A program made the translations under genes and the position numbers. Positions 42,477 to 52,900 of a DNA stretch of 64,000 bases are shown in pieces. The notes below the pieces were generated by a model. The model worked only from the letters and a program-made list of their open reading frames with translations. It had not been told where the DNA came from and did not search any database. This DNA comes from Closterium sp. Naga37s-1 (Eukaryota > Streptophyta > Zygnematophyceae > Desmidiales > Closteriaceae), in contig CANJKZ010000971.1 of the NCBI GenBank assembly GCA_947471745.1, positions 2,414,001-2,478,000 of the forward strand, read 5' to 3'. How positions within the stretch are numbered: position 1 is the stretch's first letter; every line of letters begins with the position of its first letter.

Positions 42477-43072
42477 GACGAATTTTTTCTTCCGTTTGAA
42501 ACTCTCACCACGATTTGTGATTTAACGGAGTCCGAACTCGGCGATCTGAAGAAACCTACAAGAGCAGCACTAAATCGTGGTATGAATACTCAAACTACAA
42601 AATCTCGTAACTCGGTGAGTGCTGCAGATACCGCCCTCCCACAACCACGACGAGGCACTCCAGGTATTTTCACGTCAATCGCGTTCAAGGTGGAAGCGAT
42701 CCACGACCATGAAGGAAATCCATCAGGGAATTCAGGGAGCAGGAACAAACAACGGTCATGTGGGAGTGCATATGGGATCTGTTCGCAGCAGCGGTTCAAA
42801 TCAAGGTGGAGCTCGAAAAGGTTTGGGAAATGGTACATGTAATTTCACCAAGCTAATAAAAAACAAACAAAACGTAAACGAACGAAAAAAAACTACCGGT
42901 ATCTAGCTCGCAATTCCTTCTCCCGCGATTATATCACGGTAACCACCACCAACAGGCTCCATTATTTCCAGATTATACGTTTTTCCATGTGATTTCCAAT
43001 ACACCGTCCTAAAGGTGGTTGGTTGCGCATGAAAGTTTGTTCTAGACCGAATTGCCCAAAGTTTACATATGA
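42477..43072. other. Intergenic, YIPF6 promoter side
   Basis: No gene recognised. AT-rich from 42830 onward; the outer LTR element inserted at the right edge (target duplication at 43073). Confidence 0.4.
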
Positions 43073-43077
43073 TAATG

Positions 43078-43291
43078 TGTTGAATTATATTGCATATCTT
43101 ATAACTGCCTATAGCTAGCTAGTGTACTAGTTTAGGTATTAGCATCAACTGCTGGTGGTGTACCCTCCCTTTTGCCCATTCCTATATCGTGTATCCATTC
43201 CATAGTGAAACCCCTTCTTTGGCCAAACCCTCTCCCGTAACTCTCGCTATGCTCCTTCTCCTAAGCTCCTACTTTGCTCCTAAACTTAACA
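43078..43291 (+). repeat. 5' LTR of outer element
   Basis: This 214-bp LTR starts TGTTGAATTATATTGC, ends CCTAAACTTAACA and is followed by the primer-binding site. It is nearly identical to 50927-51140. Confidence 0.95.
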
Positions 43292-43539
43292 TGGTATTAA
43301 GAGCTGGTTCTTTCTAAGGACCAATTTTTATCATGGGCCCACCACTCCTGCCCGCTGATGCCGTCGTACCGTCGTCACGCTCTGCCCGTAGGCCCGTCCG
43401 CCGCGTTCTGCCCGTGACGAACGCGCCAACGACCTATGGCGAGCGCACCAGCGACCAGCGCCAGCGCGTGCGCCAGCGACCAGCGCCCAAGCGTGCGCAA
43501 ACGCCAGCGCGTGCGCCAGCGACCTGCGCCAGCACATGC

Positions 43540-43725
43540 GCCAGCCCTGGCGACGGTCGCCAGCGCGTGCGCCAGCCCTGGCGACGGTCGCCAGCGCGTG
43601 CGCCAGCCCTGGCGACGGTCGCCAGCGCGTGCGCCAGCCCTGGCGACGGTCGCCAGCGCGTGCGCCAGCCCTGGCGACGGTCGCCAGCGCGTGCGCTAGC
43701 CCTGGCGACGGTCGCCAGGGCGCCC
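43540..43725 (+). repeat. 31-bp minisatellite in outer element interior
   Basis: Six copies of a 31-bp unit containing CCCTGGCGACGGTCGCCAGC. The unit itself holds the inverted repeat TGGCGAC/GTCGCCA. Open in several frames; not a recognisable protein. Confidence 0.93.
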
Positions 43726-44325
43726 CGCTCGCCACCATTGCGCGACCAGCGGCTTCTGTCGCAGCAGCGCCCCCCCCCCCTCCCTGCCGCGGCTTCACTG
43801 TAGGGGGGGGATGAAGGGGGATGAGGGTGTGGCGGGAGGTACTATGCAGCACCAGCCCGCGGCCCTTCTCTTCCCTCTCTCTCGCGACCGTGTTTACGGT
43901 CGTGAGGGGGGGGGATGAGGGGGTGGCGGGGGTGACCAGCAAACCGCTGCATCTGCACTCCTCTCCTCGCTCCAGCAGCCGCCTCTCCACTCCTCCTCCT
44001 CTCCTCACTCCAGCAGCCGCCTCTCCTCACCCCTCCTCTCTCCTTCCTCCAGCCGCATCTCCTCCTCCTATCTCCTCTCCTCCAGCCGCCTCTCCTCTGC
44101 TCTCCTCCTGTGCACCACCAGCAGCTTCCTCCTCCTCACCAACAGTTGTGTTTGCTCGTAGATGGCGAGCGACCAGCATCCTTCGCCCTCCGGCTATCCC
44201 AGCCCTTCTCCGCGCTCTCCGCGCCCTCCTCCGTTCTGGCGTTCACGGGTGCTGCCGGTCAGCCACCGCTGTTTCTGTGCCTATCCCAGCTACAGCAACC
44301 GCTCTCCAGGCGACCTGGTGCCAGA

Positions 44326-44771
44326 TGTTGGAAACAATCGATCTTAAGCGCCTCTGTCGTGTCGAAACACTAAGGCACAAACGAAGCAAAGCATATCGAA
44401 GCACCGGCGAGTCAACCCTCGGAGGTTGAAAGTAAATGTTGGAGGTTACGCGAAAGTCAAAGGTCAGCGACCTTTGACCTGACAAGTACAGCGCGACAGC
44501 AAGGACACACAACTGACTCGCTACAGAGCAGTTGCCCGAGTCGTCACTGTATCGAACCGCAACAGCAACAGTAAAGTAGTTACAACCGTATCTCTTCGTA
44601 TTCCTTGTACTCTTATATAATATTGTATCTCCTTGTTTTAATCAATCTACTTTGCCCTCACATACTAGCGCAAGGTGGTTCAACTACTTCATTAAAGCTT
44701 CCGCTACTACACCAGTCCTACACAGAGTTCACCCCTGTAAAGATCCTAAGGGCTATTTTCTCAGCCCAACA
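44326..44771 (+). repeat. Copia 5' LTR
   Basis: 446 bp. A TATA-like TCTTATATAATA near 44611 could serve the promoter in U3. The inverted pair AGGTCAGCGACCTTTGACCT lies in the middle. Confidence 0.95.
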
Positions 44772-44827
44772 TGGTATGAGAGCGGGAGAATTCAACTTCT
44801 ATTAAGATACCGACAACATCAACAGGC

Positions 44828-47101
44828 ATGGCTACACAAAAGGAAAGGAGCTCCTCCAACGGCTCCCAGGGCACTACTCCTACTCCACCTCCTGCCTCTG
44901 GCCTACAGACAGAGGAGGGTACGGCAACAAGACCCAGGGCAACATCCACCGAGACTCCTGCGAATCAACCTGCAGGCTTCGACCAGAGTATGATGGAGAA
45001 ATTTTTCTCCTTCATGTCCTTCTACGAGCAACACCAGCAATCGGTACCTGCGCAGTCACACAACAGCAACAACAACAACGATGTGACTCCAATGAGTCTT
45101 GACGGTTCATCCTACGCACGTGGAAATCAACAGCAACAACCTACCTTTGCTCCGTACGAGCCCCAGCGTGGCTCCGTCAGCTTTATGCCACAAACGCAGC
45201 CTGCATCTGGACAAGAGAAGACACTGGATGCGCTACAAGTTCAATCTCAGTTCGCGCACGTTCTAAAGCTGCAGACGACAAGACCTTTCGATGGAAAGGA
45301 CTTCTTCACCTGGTCGTTTGAATTCGAGTTAATGATGGAAGGCGCGCAGATACTTGGCTTCTTCGACGGGTCCCTGCCATACCCAACGAACGGCACACAG
45401 TATGAGAAGCAGCAGTACACCTATCAGTCGATGATGGCGTACACGATTTTACTGAGAAACATCACCCCGACTCAACAGCAGAATATACGGTCTTACCGGG
45501 GTTACGGCAACTCCGCGGAGCTCGCATACAACCACTTGAAGAGCCTGTATCAAGCAACAGACAGCGTAAATCAGAGTCGGCTGATGGCGCAACTGACAAC
45601 AGTCGAGATGAAACCAGGCGAGAAAGGAATGGCGTATATCAGCCGATGTCGCGAGTTGCGCGACAAGCTGCTTCGATGCGGAGGGTCGAATTCTGAAGAC
45701 GCCTTCGTGACAGTTATCATTGGCGGCCTCGGTCCTCAATGGCGCGCCACAAAGGCCATTCTCCGAGCCCACGGAAGAATCTCCGAAGCAGCGCTCTGCG
45801 CTGAAATCCATGCCGAGCAACAAGACATGGACCTGCAAGAAGAACGACACAAGAAGAAGACATCAGCACCGGAATTTGCATTCCACACTCAGCGACGCTA
45901 CAACAACAACAAACAACAACAACCGAAGCCCGTACCTCCGTTCTGCCACATCTGCAAGACGTCAGGGCACCCGCGCACGCACTGCCCGAATCGACAACAG
46001 TCAACACCCTCGCAACAGCAGCTTCGACCTTCAAGCAATCAAGTCGCCTCAACACAAGCAAATCCTACGACCCAGATTAAAGCCTCAACGACCTCAACAG
46101 GACAACCTGCACAAGGAACAAGAATTATCGTCAGCTGCATGGCAAGATTGTCAGACTCCTGCATCACCGAGTCACCGCCACACTACTCACCGGAAGAACA
46201 ACTCGACAACACCACACCTCGCCGCGAGTCACTTCAACCGAATCCAACGTACGCAGCCATCGCCCAGAGCGAGCCATCCGGGAAAGACACCTGGTTCTTG
46301 GACAGTTGCTGCGGACAGCACATGTGCTCTTCAGGACGCTTCGTGCAGCAAGAGTACCAACTCCAACGCGAAGTAGTCATCACCGTCGCCAACAACCAGA
46401 ACCTGCGCACACGACGGCAAGGCGTGGTTCAACTTCAGTCAAGAGAGACAAACGTTATACTACAGATGTCAAAGGTATTAATCACGGAGGGACTCGGCTA
46501 CAACTTACTGAGCGTCAGCCAGTTGATGGCAAAAGGCATTCTCCTCGAAGCAGACAGCACCACCCAGGAGTTCAAGTTGTACCACGGGAGAGGAGGTCTC
46601 TACATCGGCAAAGCAGTCTTGAAAAACAATGTCTTCGTTCTCGACTTCGTTCCAGATCTCGGCACTGCCGACAGCGACGGCATCGTCACCTTCACGTCTT
46701 GGACACATCCACCGGATCTTGATCCAGACTTCAGCCCCGGCGGCTTCTGGTATTCACACACCATCCCTGAGGCAGAAAGAACAAGGGCGTTAGCAACAAT
46801 TCAGACAACATCGACAGCAGCAGAGACAACATCGGCAGCAGCAGAAACAACATCGGCAGCAGCAGAGACATCAACGACAACAGCGGCAACATCAACACCA
46901 ATCGCTGGTCCTTCAACGGCACCGAACTTCGTCGATGACACACCACCGACACCCGCGCAGCAACTACACCCAGCACCACGAGAAGTTCATCGAAGCGACA
47001 ACTTCACCGCCAGCTTCTACTCCAACTCCGACATGTACCGACGTTCGCCAGCGAAGAAATCTGGCATGCACGAATGGGACACCCGAGCAACACAACGTTA
47101 A
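44828..47101 (+). CDS. Copia gag and protease
   Basis: 757 codons. Gag shows FDGKDFFTWSFEFELMMEG and a CCHC zinc knuckle (CHICKTSGHPRTHC). The protease follows, WFLDSCCGQHMCSSG, where families normally have DSG[AC]; Gly to Cys next to the catalytic Asp-Ser could impair it. A run of TTSAAAE-type repeats from GCAGCAGAAACAACATCG units precedes the end. The frame stops at 47099-47101 just inside the pre-integrase region, which continues in the -1 frame. Confidence 0.93.
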   Translation: MATQKERSSSNGSQGTTPTPPPASGLQTEEGTATRPRATSTETPANQPAGFDQSMMEKFFSFMSFYEQHQQSVPAQSHNSNNNNDVTPMSLDGSSYARGNQQQQPTFAPYEPQRGSVSFMPQTQPASGQEKTLDALQVQSQFAHVLKLQTTRPFDGKDFFTWSFEFELMMEGAQILGFFDGSLPYPTNGTQYEKQQYTYQSMMAYTILLRNITPTQQQNIRSYRGYGNSAELAYNHLKSLYQATDSVNQSRLMAQLTTVEMKPGEKGMAYISRCRELRDKLLRCGGSNSEDAFVTVIIGGLGPQWRATKAILRAHGRISEAALCAEIHAEQQDMDLQEERHKKKTSAPEFAFHTQRRYNNNKQQQPKPVPPFCHICKTSGHPRTHCPNRQQSTPSQQQLRPSSNQVASTQANPTTQIKASTTSTGQPAQGTRIIVSCMARLSDSCITESPPHYSPEEQLDNTTPRRESLQPNPTYAAIAQSEPSGKDTWFLDSCCGQHMCSSGRFVQQEYQLQREVVITVANNQNLRTRRQGVVQLQSRETNVILQMSKVLITEGLGYNLLSVSQLMAKGILLEADSTTQEFKLYHGRGGLYIGKAVLKNNVFVLDFVPDLGTADSDGIVTFTSWTHPPDLDPDFSPGGFWYSHTIPEAERTRALATIQTTSTAAETTSAAAETTSAAAETSTTTAATSTPIAGPSTAPNFVDDTPPTPAQQLHPAPREVHRSDNFTASFYSNSDMYRRSPAKKSGMHEWDTRATQR

Positions 47102-49971
47102 ACAACACGATAAGAGCAGGAGTGCTCGACAAAGATTCGCTCCTACTACATGACGGAAGAGAACTCCAACGAGCAAAAGGGACATGCTTCACATGTCCAG
47201 AAGCCGACTTACCGCATCAACCGTTTGTCCCTCACCACAACCCGAGTGCACCAGCATACGCACCGCTTGAAAAGGTGTACAGCGACATCCTGTACAACCG
47301 CGTACCAGGTCAAGGAGCTTACAACTACACCATCACCTTCATCGACGCCGCCACCCGATACGTTTGGCACCTGAACCTTCCGAGTCGCGACATGGCTTTC
47401 GAAGCCTTCGTCGCCTGGCTTCCAGCAGCAGAACGAGAGTCCGGAGTGAAACTAAAGAGTTTTCAGTCAGATGGAGGCGGAGAATACACCTCACAACGCT
47501 TCAAGGACTACCTGGCAGAGAAGGGAATCAAGAGGCTCATCTCCCTTCCTTACGCCCATCAACAGCAGGGTGTAGCAGAAAGGATGAACAGGACGCTCCA
47601 GAACACCATGCGCAAGCTACTACGTGGCATGCGGCTACCCAACCACCAGTGGCCCGAAGCAATGGACCACGCCGTCATGCTGCACAACTTGCTCTCGTCA
47701 TCATCGCTCCCGAACAACGCATCACCGCATCTGCTGTGGACAGGAAAATTGGGCAGCACAAAAATGTTACGAGTCTTCGGCTGCATGGTACAGTACCGAC
47801 CCCCATCTGCACGAGCCGGCCGATTCTCCCAACGCGCACAGTGGGGACTACACCTGGGCATCGAAAAGAATTACAACGCATGGAAGATTTTCGACGTCCA
47901 CACCAAGGAAACAGTGGCAGCACGTGATGTGATTTTCTACGAACGACTCACTCTCGACTCCTACCTAGCCAACGTGGAAGAACAACGCGACCTCACCAGT
48001 GGACTTCGTGGAGATCGAGCCTTCGCTTCCGCAGCAGACGAAGCTGACTTGGACGAGCAGAACGTGGACACAGCCTCGGAGGAAGCCGGACCTCTCCCGT
48101 ACTGCTCCGTCGATGTCCCAATGGATGACGAAAACCCTCGCGAAAGCGTCAACGCCGAAGTATTTTACCACTTCGCCGACAACGGTTACGTTACACCTGC
48201 AGAAGTCAACACCAACGAAGCAGAACGCATAGGGCCCAACTTCGTACCCGACCCAGAAGCAGGTGATGAAGCAGCCTATCCCGCGGATACCACACTTCCC
48301 CGCTACACACAGAGTGGACTCCAAATTCTTGGTCTCGTCACCGCAGTCCACGGCGCAGCCATTCCTAAGGAGCCTGCGACAGTTCAACAGGCTCTGGGGG
48401 GGGAACATAAGGAAAAATGGCGCGAAGCCATGGACAAGGAGCTAAAGGCACTAGAGGAACGCAACACCTGGAAGGTCGTCCCTATCAGTGTAGCACGGAA
48501 CAAAACAGTACTCACCGGGGAGTGGGTCTTCCGTGTGAAAACAAAGGCTGACGGCACCATCGACAAGTTTAAAGCTCGTTGGGTCGTACGCGGCTTCGAC
48601 CAAGAACACGGACGCGACTTCACCAAAACCTTCGCTCCGGTCAGTCGACACACTTCACTCCGAATCCTCCTCGCGATCGCCGCAATGAAGAAAAAGAAGC
48701 TGCGGCAAATCGACGTTGTGAACGCATTCCTCTACGCACCTGTTGACGCAGAAATCTTCGTCGAGCTACCGCACGGCTCCAACGGCGAGCCCAATCAAGT
48801 TTGTCAGCTGCTGAAGTCGCTCTACGGCATCAAGCAAGCTCCGCGACTTTGGCAACAATACCTGCACGCTCGCCTCATTCGCATCGGCTTCAAGCAACTA
48901 CCGCACGATCAGGGCATGTACCGGCTTACAAAAGGCACCGACTACATCCTGTTAATCGTCTATGTAGACGATCTACTCTACATCGGCTCGACAGACGGCA
49001 TCACAACCTGGTTCGAAGGGGAGCTGCAGAAGGACCTCACGCTCACAGTCTCATCTACCGTCACACAGTACCTCGGCCTCAACATCCGAGAAGAGGAAGA
49101 CGCGATCTACCTCAGTGCCGCGAAGTACGCCGACACCATAGCCAAGCGCTTCGCACTCGTACCGACCGCCATCTCCACACCGTACCGCTGCACGACAGGA
49201 AACAGCAAGGGAAGCCCCGCTCTACTTAAGCCCGCCGGCATACAAGACTACCAGAGGAAGCTGGGATGCCTCCTTTTCGCAGCTGTCACCTGCCGTCCGG
49301 ACCTATCGTACTCTGCAAGTCAGCTCGCCACCTACCTCAAGAAGCCTGAAGCGGAACATCTAGCAGAGCTCGACCGTGCTCTTCACTACCTCGTCAGCAC
49401 CCCGACGATCGGCCTAACTTACTACAAGAACGCAACTACACCGCCTAAGTTAATCGGCTACGTCGACGCCGATCACGCTGGCGACTCCGACAACAGGCGC
49501 TCTCGCACCGGCTACATCTACCGCCTCGAACCTATCGGACCTATCTCTTGGCAGTCGAGCAAGCAGGAATTAATCGCTCTCTCGTCAGCTGAAGCAGAAT
49601 ATATTGCACTCTGTTCAGCCACCAAGGAAGGACTTTACCTTCGCGAACTGCTGGAAGAAGCGAAGCTGGCCCAGTTACCCAGCTTCACTCTGTTCTGCGA
49701 CAACCAGTCGGCAATTCGCATTGCCAACAAGAACGGCTTCGCAAACAGGACGAAACACATCGCCCTGCGATACTTCTTCGTGAAGGACGAGATCGAGAAA
49801 GGGAGGCTCGAGCTGTCATACTGCCCCACGTCCGAGATGGCAGCTGACTACTTGACCAAGAAGCTCGGAAAGCAGAAGTTCGAGTACTGCATGCTGCTGA
49901 CTGGACAGAGCCACGTCACCAGCAGCGACACTCCAGAAGCGAAGGGGAGTGTTGGAAACAATCGATCTTAA
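47074..49971 (+). CDS. Copia integrase, reverse transcriptase, RNase H
   Basis: The frame is -1 to gag and its sense begins upstream at about 47053 (EEIWHARMGHPS, pre-integrase HxRMGH motif, then CFTC). The integrase core has D in YSDI, D in FQSDGGGEYTS and E in GVAERMNRT. RT has FAPVSRHTSLRILLA, QIDVVNAFLYA and the catalytic IVYVDDLLYIG. RNase H has YVDADHAGDSDNRRSRTGY and SSAEAEYIALCSA. The stop lies just inside the 3' LTR. All catalytic residues look intact, so apart from the frame change the element could be recently active. Confidence 0.95.
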   Translation: MGHPSNTTLNNTIRAGVLDKDSLLLHDGRELQRAKGTCFTCPEADLPHQPFVPHHNPSAPAYAPLEKVYSDILYNRVPGQGAYNYTITFIDAATRYVWHLNLPSRDMAFEAFVAWLPAAERESGVKLKSFQSDGGGEYTSQRFKDYLAEKGIKRLISLPYAHQQQGVAERMNRTLQNTMRKLLRGMRLPNHQWPEAMDHAVMLHNLLSSSSLPNNASPHLLWTGKLGSTKMLRVFGCMVQYRPPSARAGRFSQRAQWGLHLGIEKNYNAWKIFDVHTKETVAARDVIFYERLTLDSYLANVEEQRDLTSGLRGDRAFASAADEADLDEQNVDTASEEAGPLPYCSVDVPMDDENPRESVNAEVFYHFADNGYVTPAEVNTNEAERIGPNFVPDPEAGDEAAYPADTTLPRYTQSGLQILGLVTAVHGAAIPKEPATVQQALGGEHKEKWREAMDKELKALEERNTWKVVPISVARNKTVLTGEWVFRVKTKADGTIDKFKARWVVRGFDQEHGRDFTKTFAPVSRHTSLRILLAIAAMKKKKLRQIDVVNAFLYAPVDAEIFVELPHGSNGEPNQVCQLLKSLYGIKQAPRLWQQYLHARLIRIGFKQLPHDQGMYRLTKGTDYILLIVYVDDLLYIGSTDGITTWFEGELQKDLTLTVSSTVTQYLGLNIREEEDAIYLSAAKYADTIAKRFALVPTAISTPYRCTTGNSKGSPALLKPAGIQDYQRKLGCLLFAAVTCRPDLSYSASQLATYLKKPEAEHLAELDRALHYLVSTPTIGLTYYKNATTPPKLIGYVDADHAGDSDNRRSRTGYIYRLEPIGPISWQSSKQELIALSSAEAEYIALCSATKEGLYLRELLEEAKLAQLPSFTLFCDNQSAIRIANKNGFANRTKHIALRYFFVKDEIEKGRLELSYCPTSEMAADYLTKKLGKQKFEYCMLLTGQSHVTSSDTPEAKGSVGNNRS

Positions 49972-50885
49972 GCGCCTCTGTCGTGTCGAAACACTAAGGC
50001 ACAAACGAAGCAAAGCATACCGAAGCACCGGCGAGTCAACCCTCGGAGGTAGAAAGTAACTGTTGGAGGTTACGCGAAAGTCAAAGGTCAGCGATCTTTG
50101 ACCTGACAAGTACAGCGCGACAGCAAGGACACACAACTGACTCGCTACAGAGCAGTTGCTCGAGTCGTCACTGTATCGAACCGCAACAGCAACAGTAAAG
50201 TAGTTACAACCGTATCTCTTCGTATTCCTTGTACTCTTATATAATCTTGTATCTCCTTGTTTTAATCAATCTACTTTGCCCTCACATACCGTAATCCCCC
50301 GCATAGTACACCCCCCAAAATAGAACACCTGCGGGTGTTCAATTGCGGTGGGTGTACTAAAAAATACCCCAGTTAGAACACCCCCCATTTTTTCTGAAAT
50401 TTGAGTACACGTAACACCCCCCATGACAATTTCATCGTTTTTTCAAGGAGATTTCAGATCAAGAAGCACGCGCGACCCTTGGAGACAATCGCGCGAGGTG
50501 GAGAGGCTGGCCCCAATTCGTCACTGCGCGATTGGTGTTGAGCCCCTGGTGTCAGAATGACGTGGCACCAAACCCACGCGCAGTGCGAAAGCTGTTTCAG
50601 CTGGTCTCGATAGAGTTCATTGAGCAGAATACAGAATACAGATAATTCAAAAGAATTATGTATGCCATTATATTGCATCCATGGGTGCAGGCTTACACCC
50701 CCCCCATAATTGAACACCCCCCTAAAGGGGGGTATTTATCAGTACACCCTAGGGTGTACTATGCGGGGGATTACGGTACTAGCGGAAGGTGGTTCAACTA
50801 CTTCATTAAAGCTTCCGCTACTACACCAGTCCTACCCAGAGTTCACCCCTGTAAAGATCCTAAGGGCTATTTTCTCAGCCCAACA
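49950..50885 (+). repeat. Copia 3' LTR with MITE insertion
   Basis: The same 446 bp as the 5' LTR plus a 488-bp MITE and its TA duplication (50287-50778). Confidence 0.95.
50289..50776. mobile_element. TA-flanked MITE, Tc1/mariner-pogo type
   Basis: 488 bp, beginning CCGTAATCCCCCGCATAGTA and ending with its exact inverse, TACTATGCGGGGGATTACGG. It is flanked by TA on both sides and absent from the 5' LTR, which gives the empty site directly. The ends are rich in ACACCCCCC/GGGGGGTGT blocks. No coding capacity. It is the youngest of the three nested insertions. Confidence 0.95.
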
Positions 50886-50926
50886 CCAGACACCACTAGC
50901 TATAGCCGTAGACAGTTACGGGGGTG

Positions 50927-51140
50927 TGTTGAATTATATTGCATATCTTATAACTGCCTATAGCTAGCTAGTGTACTAGTTTAGGTATTAGCATCAACTG
51001 CTGGTGGTGTACCCTCCCTTTTGCCCATTCCTATATCTTGTATCCATTCCATAGTGAAACCCCTTCTTTGGCCAAACCCTCTCCCGTAACTCTCGCTATG
51101 CTCCTTCTCCTAAGCTCCTACTTTGCTCCTAAACTTAACA
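50927..51140 (+). repeat. 3' LTR of outer element
   Basis: 214 bp, matching 43078-43291 almost exactly, followed by the TAATG target duplication. Confidence 0.95.
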
Positions 51141-51145
51141 TAATG

Positions 51146-51653
51146 GCACTCGACGCACACGAAAATATCGACACATAGATGCGGTACGCACAGACGAACA
51201 CACGCAGATGCACACGGCAGATGCTGCTGCACCTGTAAAATAGGGGTCTGCTGCTGGGTCTGGGCAATCCTAGGTTTTTTTTCAGAAGTGTGGGCCAAAT
51301 CCATTTCTCTGGGAAGCAGAAAGACAATCCTTGGAAAAATCAGTTCAGTCACAGCCAGAAGAAGAACTATCTAGAATAGGGGGTAATCTGGCACTTCTGC
51401 ACCTTGTAATATGGGTGACTCAGTAAACTAGCAGATTTGGCATCAATACTCTGGAACAGGAGCACAAAGATCAATCCGTAATATGGGTGATAACGGTAGG
51501 CCAGCAGATTTGGAATCTAAATTGCACTGTGCAAGGACAGTTGATGGGAAACCGGATGTCTGAAGGACAAACGAGAACGCTCGTGGTATGTGCTAAAAAG
51601 GCATGTAGTCTGCTACTGCAGCAATAGTATAAAAACGTGTTTACACCAAAATC
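51146..51653. other. Intergenic, 3' flank of OHP2
   Basis: No gene recognised. Imperfect repeats of GTAATATGGGTGA (51406-51420 and 51476-51490). Confidence 0.4.
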
Positions 51654-52900
51654 TTAGTCAACAATGCCGAAATTGGAGAGCAGAATGTAGAGCTGGTCTG
51701 GGAAGTTCACCCCTGTGGCGTATTCTGTGAGCAGACCCACTGCCAGACCAAACATAGCCCACCTGCACGGACAAGATAGATTCCAAGAAGTGTCGACGAC
51801 AATATGAGGAATGAGTAGGCATGCAAACATGGCAAACACTGAAGATGGTACCGGGGATAGAGGACGGAGGGGCGAGGAGGGGGGGAAGGGGTGGGGTTGG
51901 AGGAGGGGGCGGGAAAGGGGATAGAGGTAAGAAGACGTCAAGAGAGGGAGACTTACCTGATGAGAGGCAGAGAGTCACAATTGGTTGTTAGCGGAAAGAG
52001 AGAGAGGTGGGAGAAAGGGCGACGAGGTAAGAGGGGGGAAGATTCAAAAGATGGGGAAACATAGAGAAAGCGGAGGGGTATGATGGGGGAAGGGTTCCAA
52101 TCCACAAACACTGAAAGGAGCACCCACTAAAGGATGAGAGCAACACCACACTCAAGCTCCTCATACTCAACGCATTCACAACCTAATCGCGGGATGGTGT
52201 GAATTCACACAAGAAACACAAGGCCGACATGGCAGCCAAAGTGCGTCGACCAAACAATGTCCACGCGGAACGCGATAAGCAGCACCCGACCACCCGACGA
52301 TCACAATGTACGAACTCCCTTCATGCCAAGGCGGATTCGTAATGCGTTACGCCAACTCATTGCTGTGGCTTTCTCTGGTCAATTAAGTGTTGAACACGAC
52401 ATCACCTCCGCAACCAAGACTTCTTAAAACCGAAAGAATAGGCAGAACTTGTCGCCAATGCACAGCTTTAGCAATCTTTATGAAAGCGGGGTCGACGGTG
52501 CATGCGATAGACCGCAAGACAAGGAATATGCGACAGCTGGAAAAACCGCGACCTACCGTCCGTTGCCGATCTCGTTCTTGGTGGTGAAGCCGAGCACCTT
52601 CCCGTCCCGCACGTCCTGCTCGTACTTCTTCTCCTGGAAGTACGCCACCATCTCCTTCGCCGCCTGCCGCTGATACTCCACCGTCACGCCTGCCGGAACC
52701 GTCGCCGCTGCGGAGGACGGACTGGCAGGAGCCGCGGCTGCTGGAGCGTCCGCTGATTGCGGAGCGACGGGACCTGGTCGCCGGATGGGCTCAGCTTGGC
52801 AGATGATGGTGCATCGGCGTGTGCTGGTGGCTGTTCTGGGAGGAGCGAGCGACAGCTTCAATGTGGATGTTGCTGATGACATGGAGCATGCGAGAGCCAT
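51654..52900 (-). CDS. OHP2: One-helix protein 2 (light-harvesting-like)
   Basis: Exons 52557-52900 and 51654-51762 (ACG|GTAGGT to TGCAG|GTGGGC) give 150 residues. A Ser/Thr/Arg-rich transit peptide and a Pro/Ala linker precede VEYQRQAAKEMVAYFQEKK, then the LHC-type helix, GFTTKNEIGNGRWAMFGLAV (E, N and R are the chlorophyll-binding set), LLTEYATG, and ILLSNFGIVD. This matches Arabidopsis OHP2, a thylakoid protein that pairs with OHP1 and HCF244 to deliver pigments to D1 in photosystem II assembly. The start is the ATG at 52900; an upstream in-frame ATG at 52969 would add a non-plastid leader. Confidence 0.94.

Larger units (their letters stand above)
44326..50885 (+). mobile_element. Ty1/Copia LTR retrotransposon
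   Basis: LTRs are 446 bp each once the MITE is removed (44326-44771 and 49950-50885), TGTTGGAAACA to GCCCAACA, with about eight differences (about 98% identity). The target duplication CCAGA lies at 44321-44325 and 50886-50890. The primer-binding site TGGTATGAGAGC follows the 5' LTR and the tract GAAGGGGAG precedes the 3' LTR. Gag-protease and integrase-RT-RNase H frames fill the interior in Copia order. It is inserted in the outer LTR element. Confidence 0.97.
43078..51140 (+). mobile_element. Outer non-autonomous LTR retrotransposon, interrupted
   Basis: LTRs of 214 bp (43078-43291 and 50927-51140) run TGTTGAATTA to CTTAACA with a few differences. TAATG duplications lie at 43073-43077 and 51141-51145. 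The primer-binding site TGGTATTAAGAGC follows the left LTR and a GGGGG tract precedes the right one. Removing the inner Copia element and one copy of its duplication leaves only about 1.07 kb of interior with no gag or polymerase resemblance, so the element depended on others. Confidence 0.95.

Noticed and set aside
43333..43803. Gag gene of the outer LTR element
   Set aside because: The frame is dominated by the 31-bp repeat and is open in three frames; no gag-like motif or zinc knuckle.
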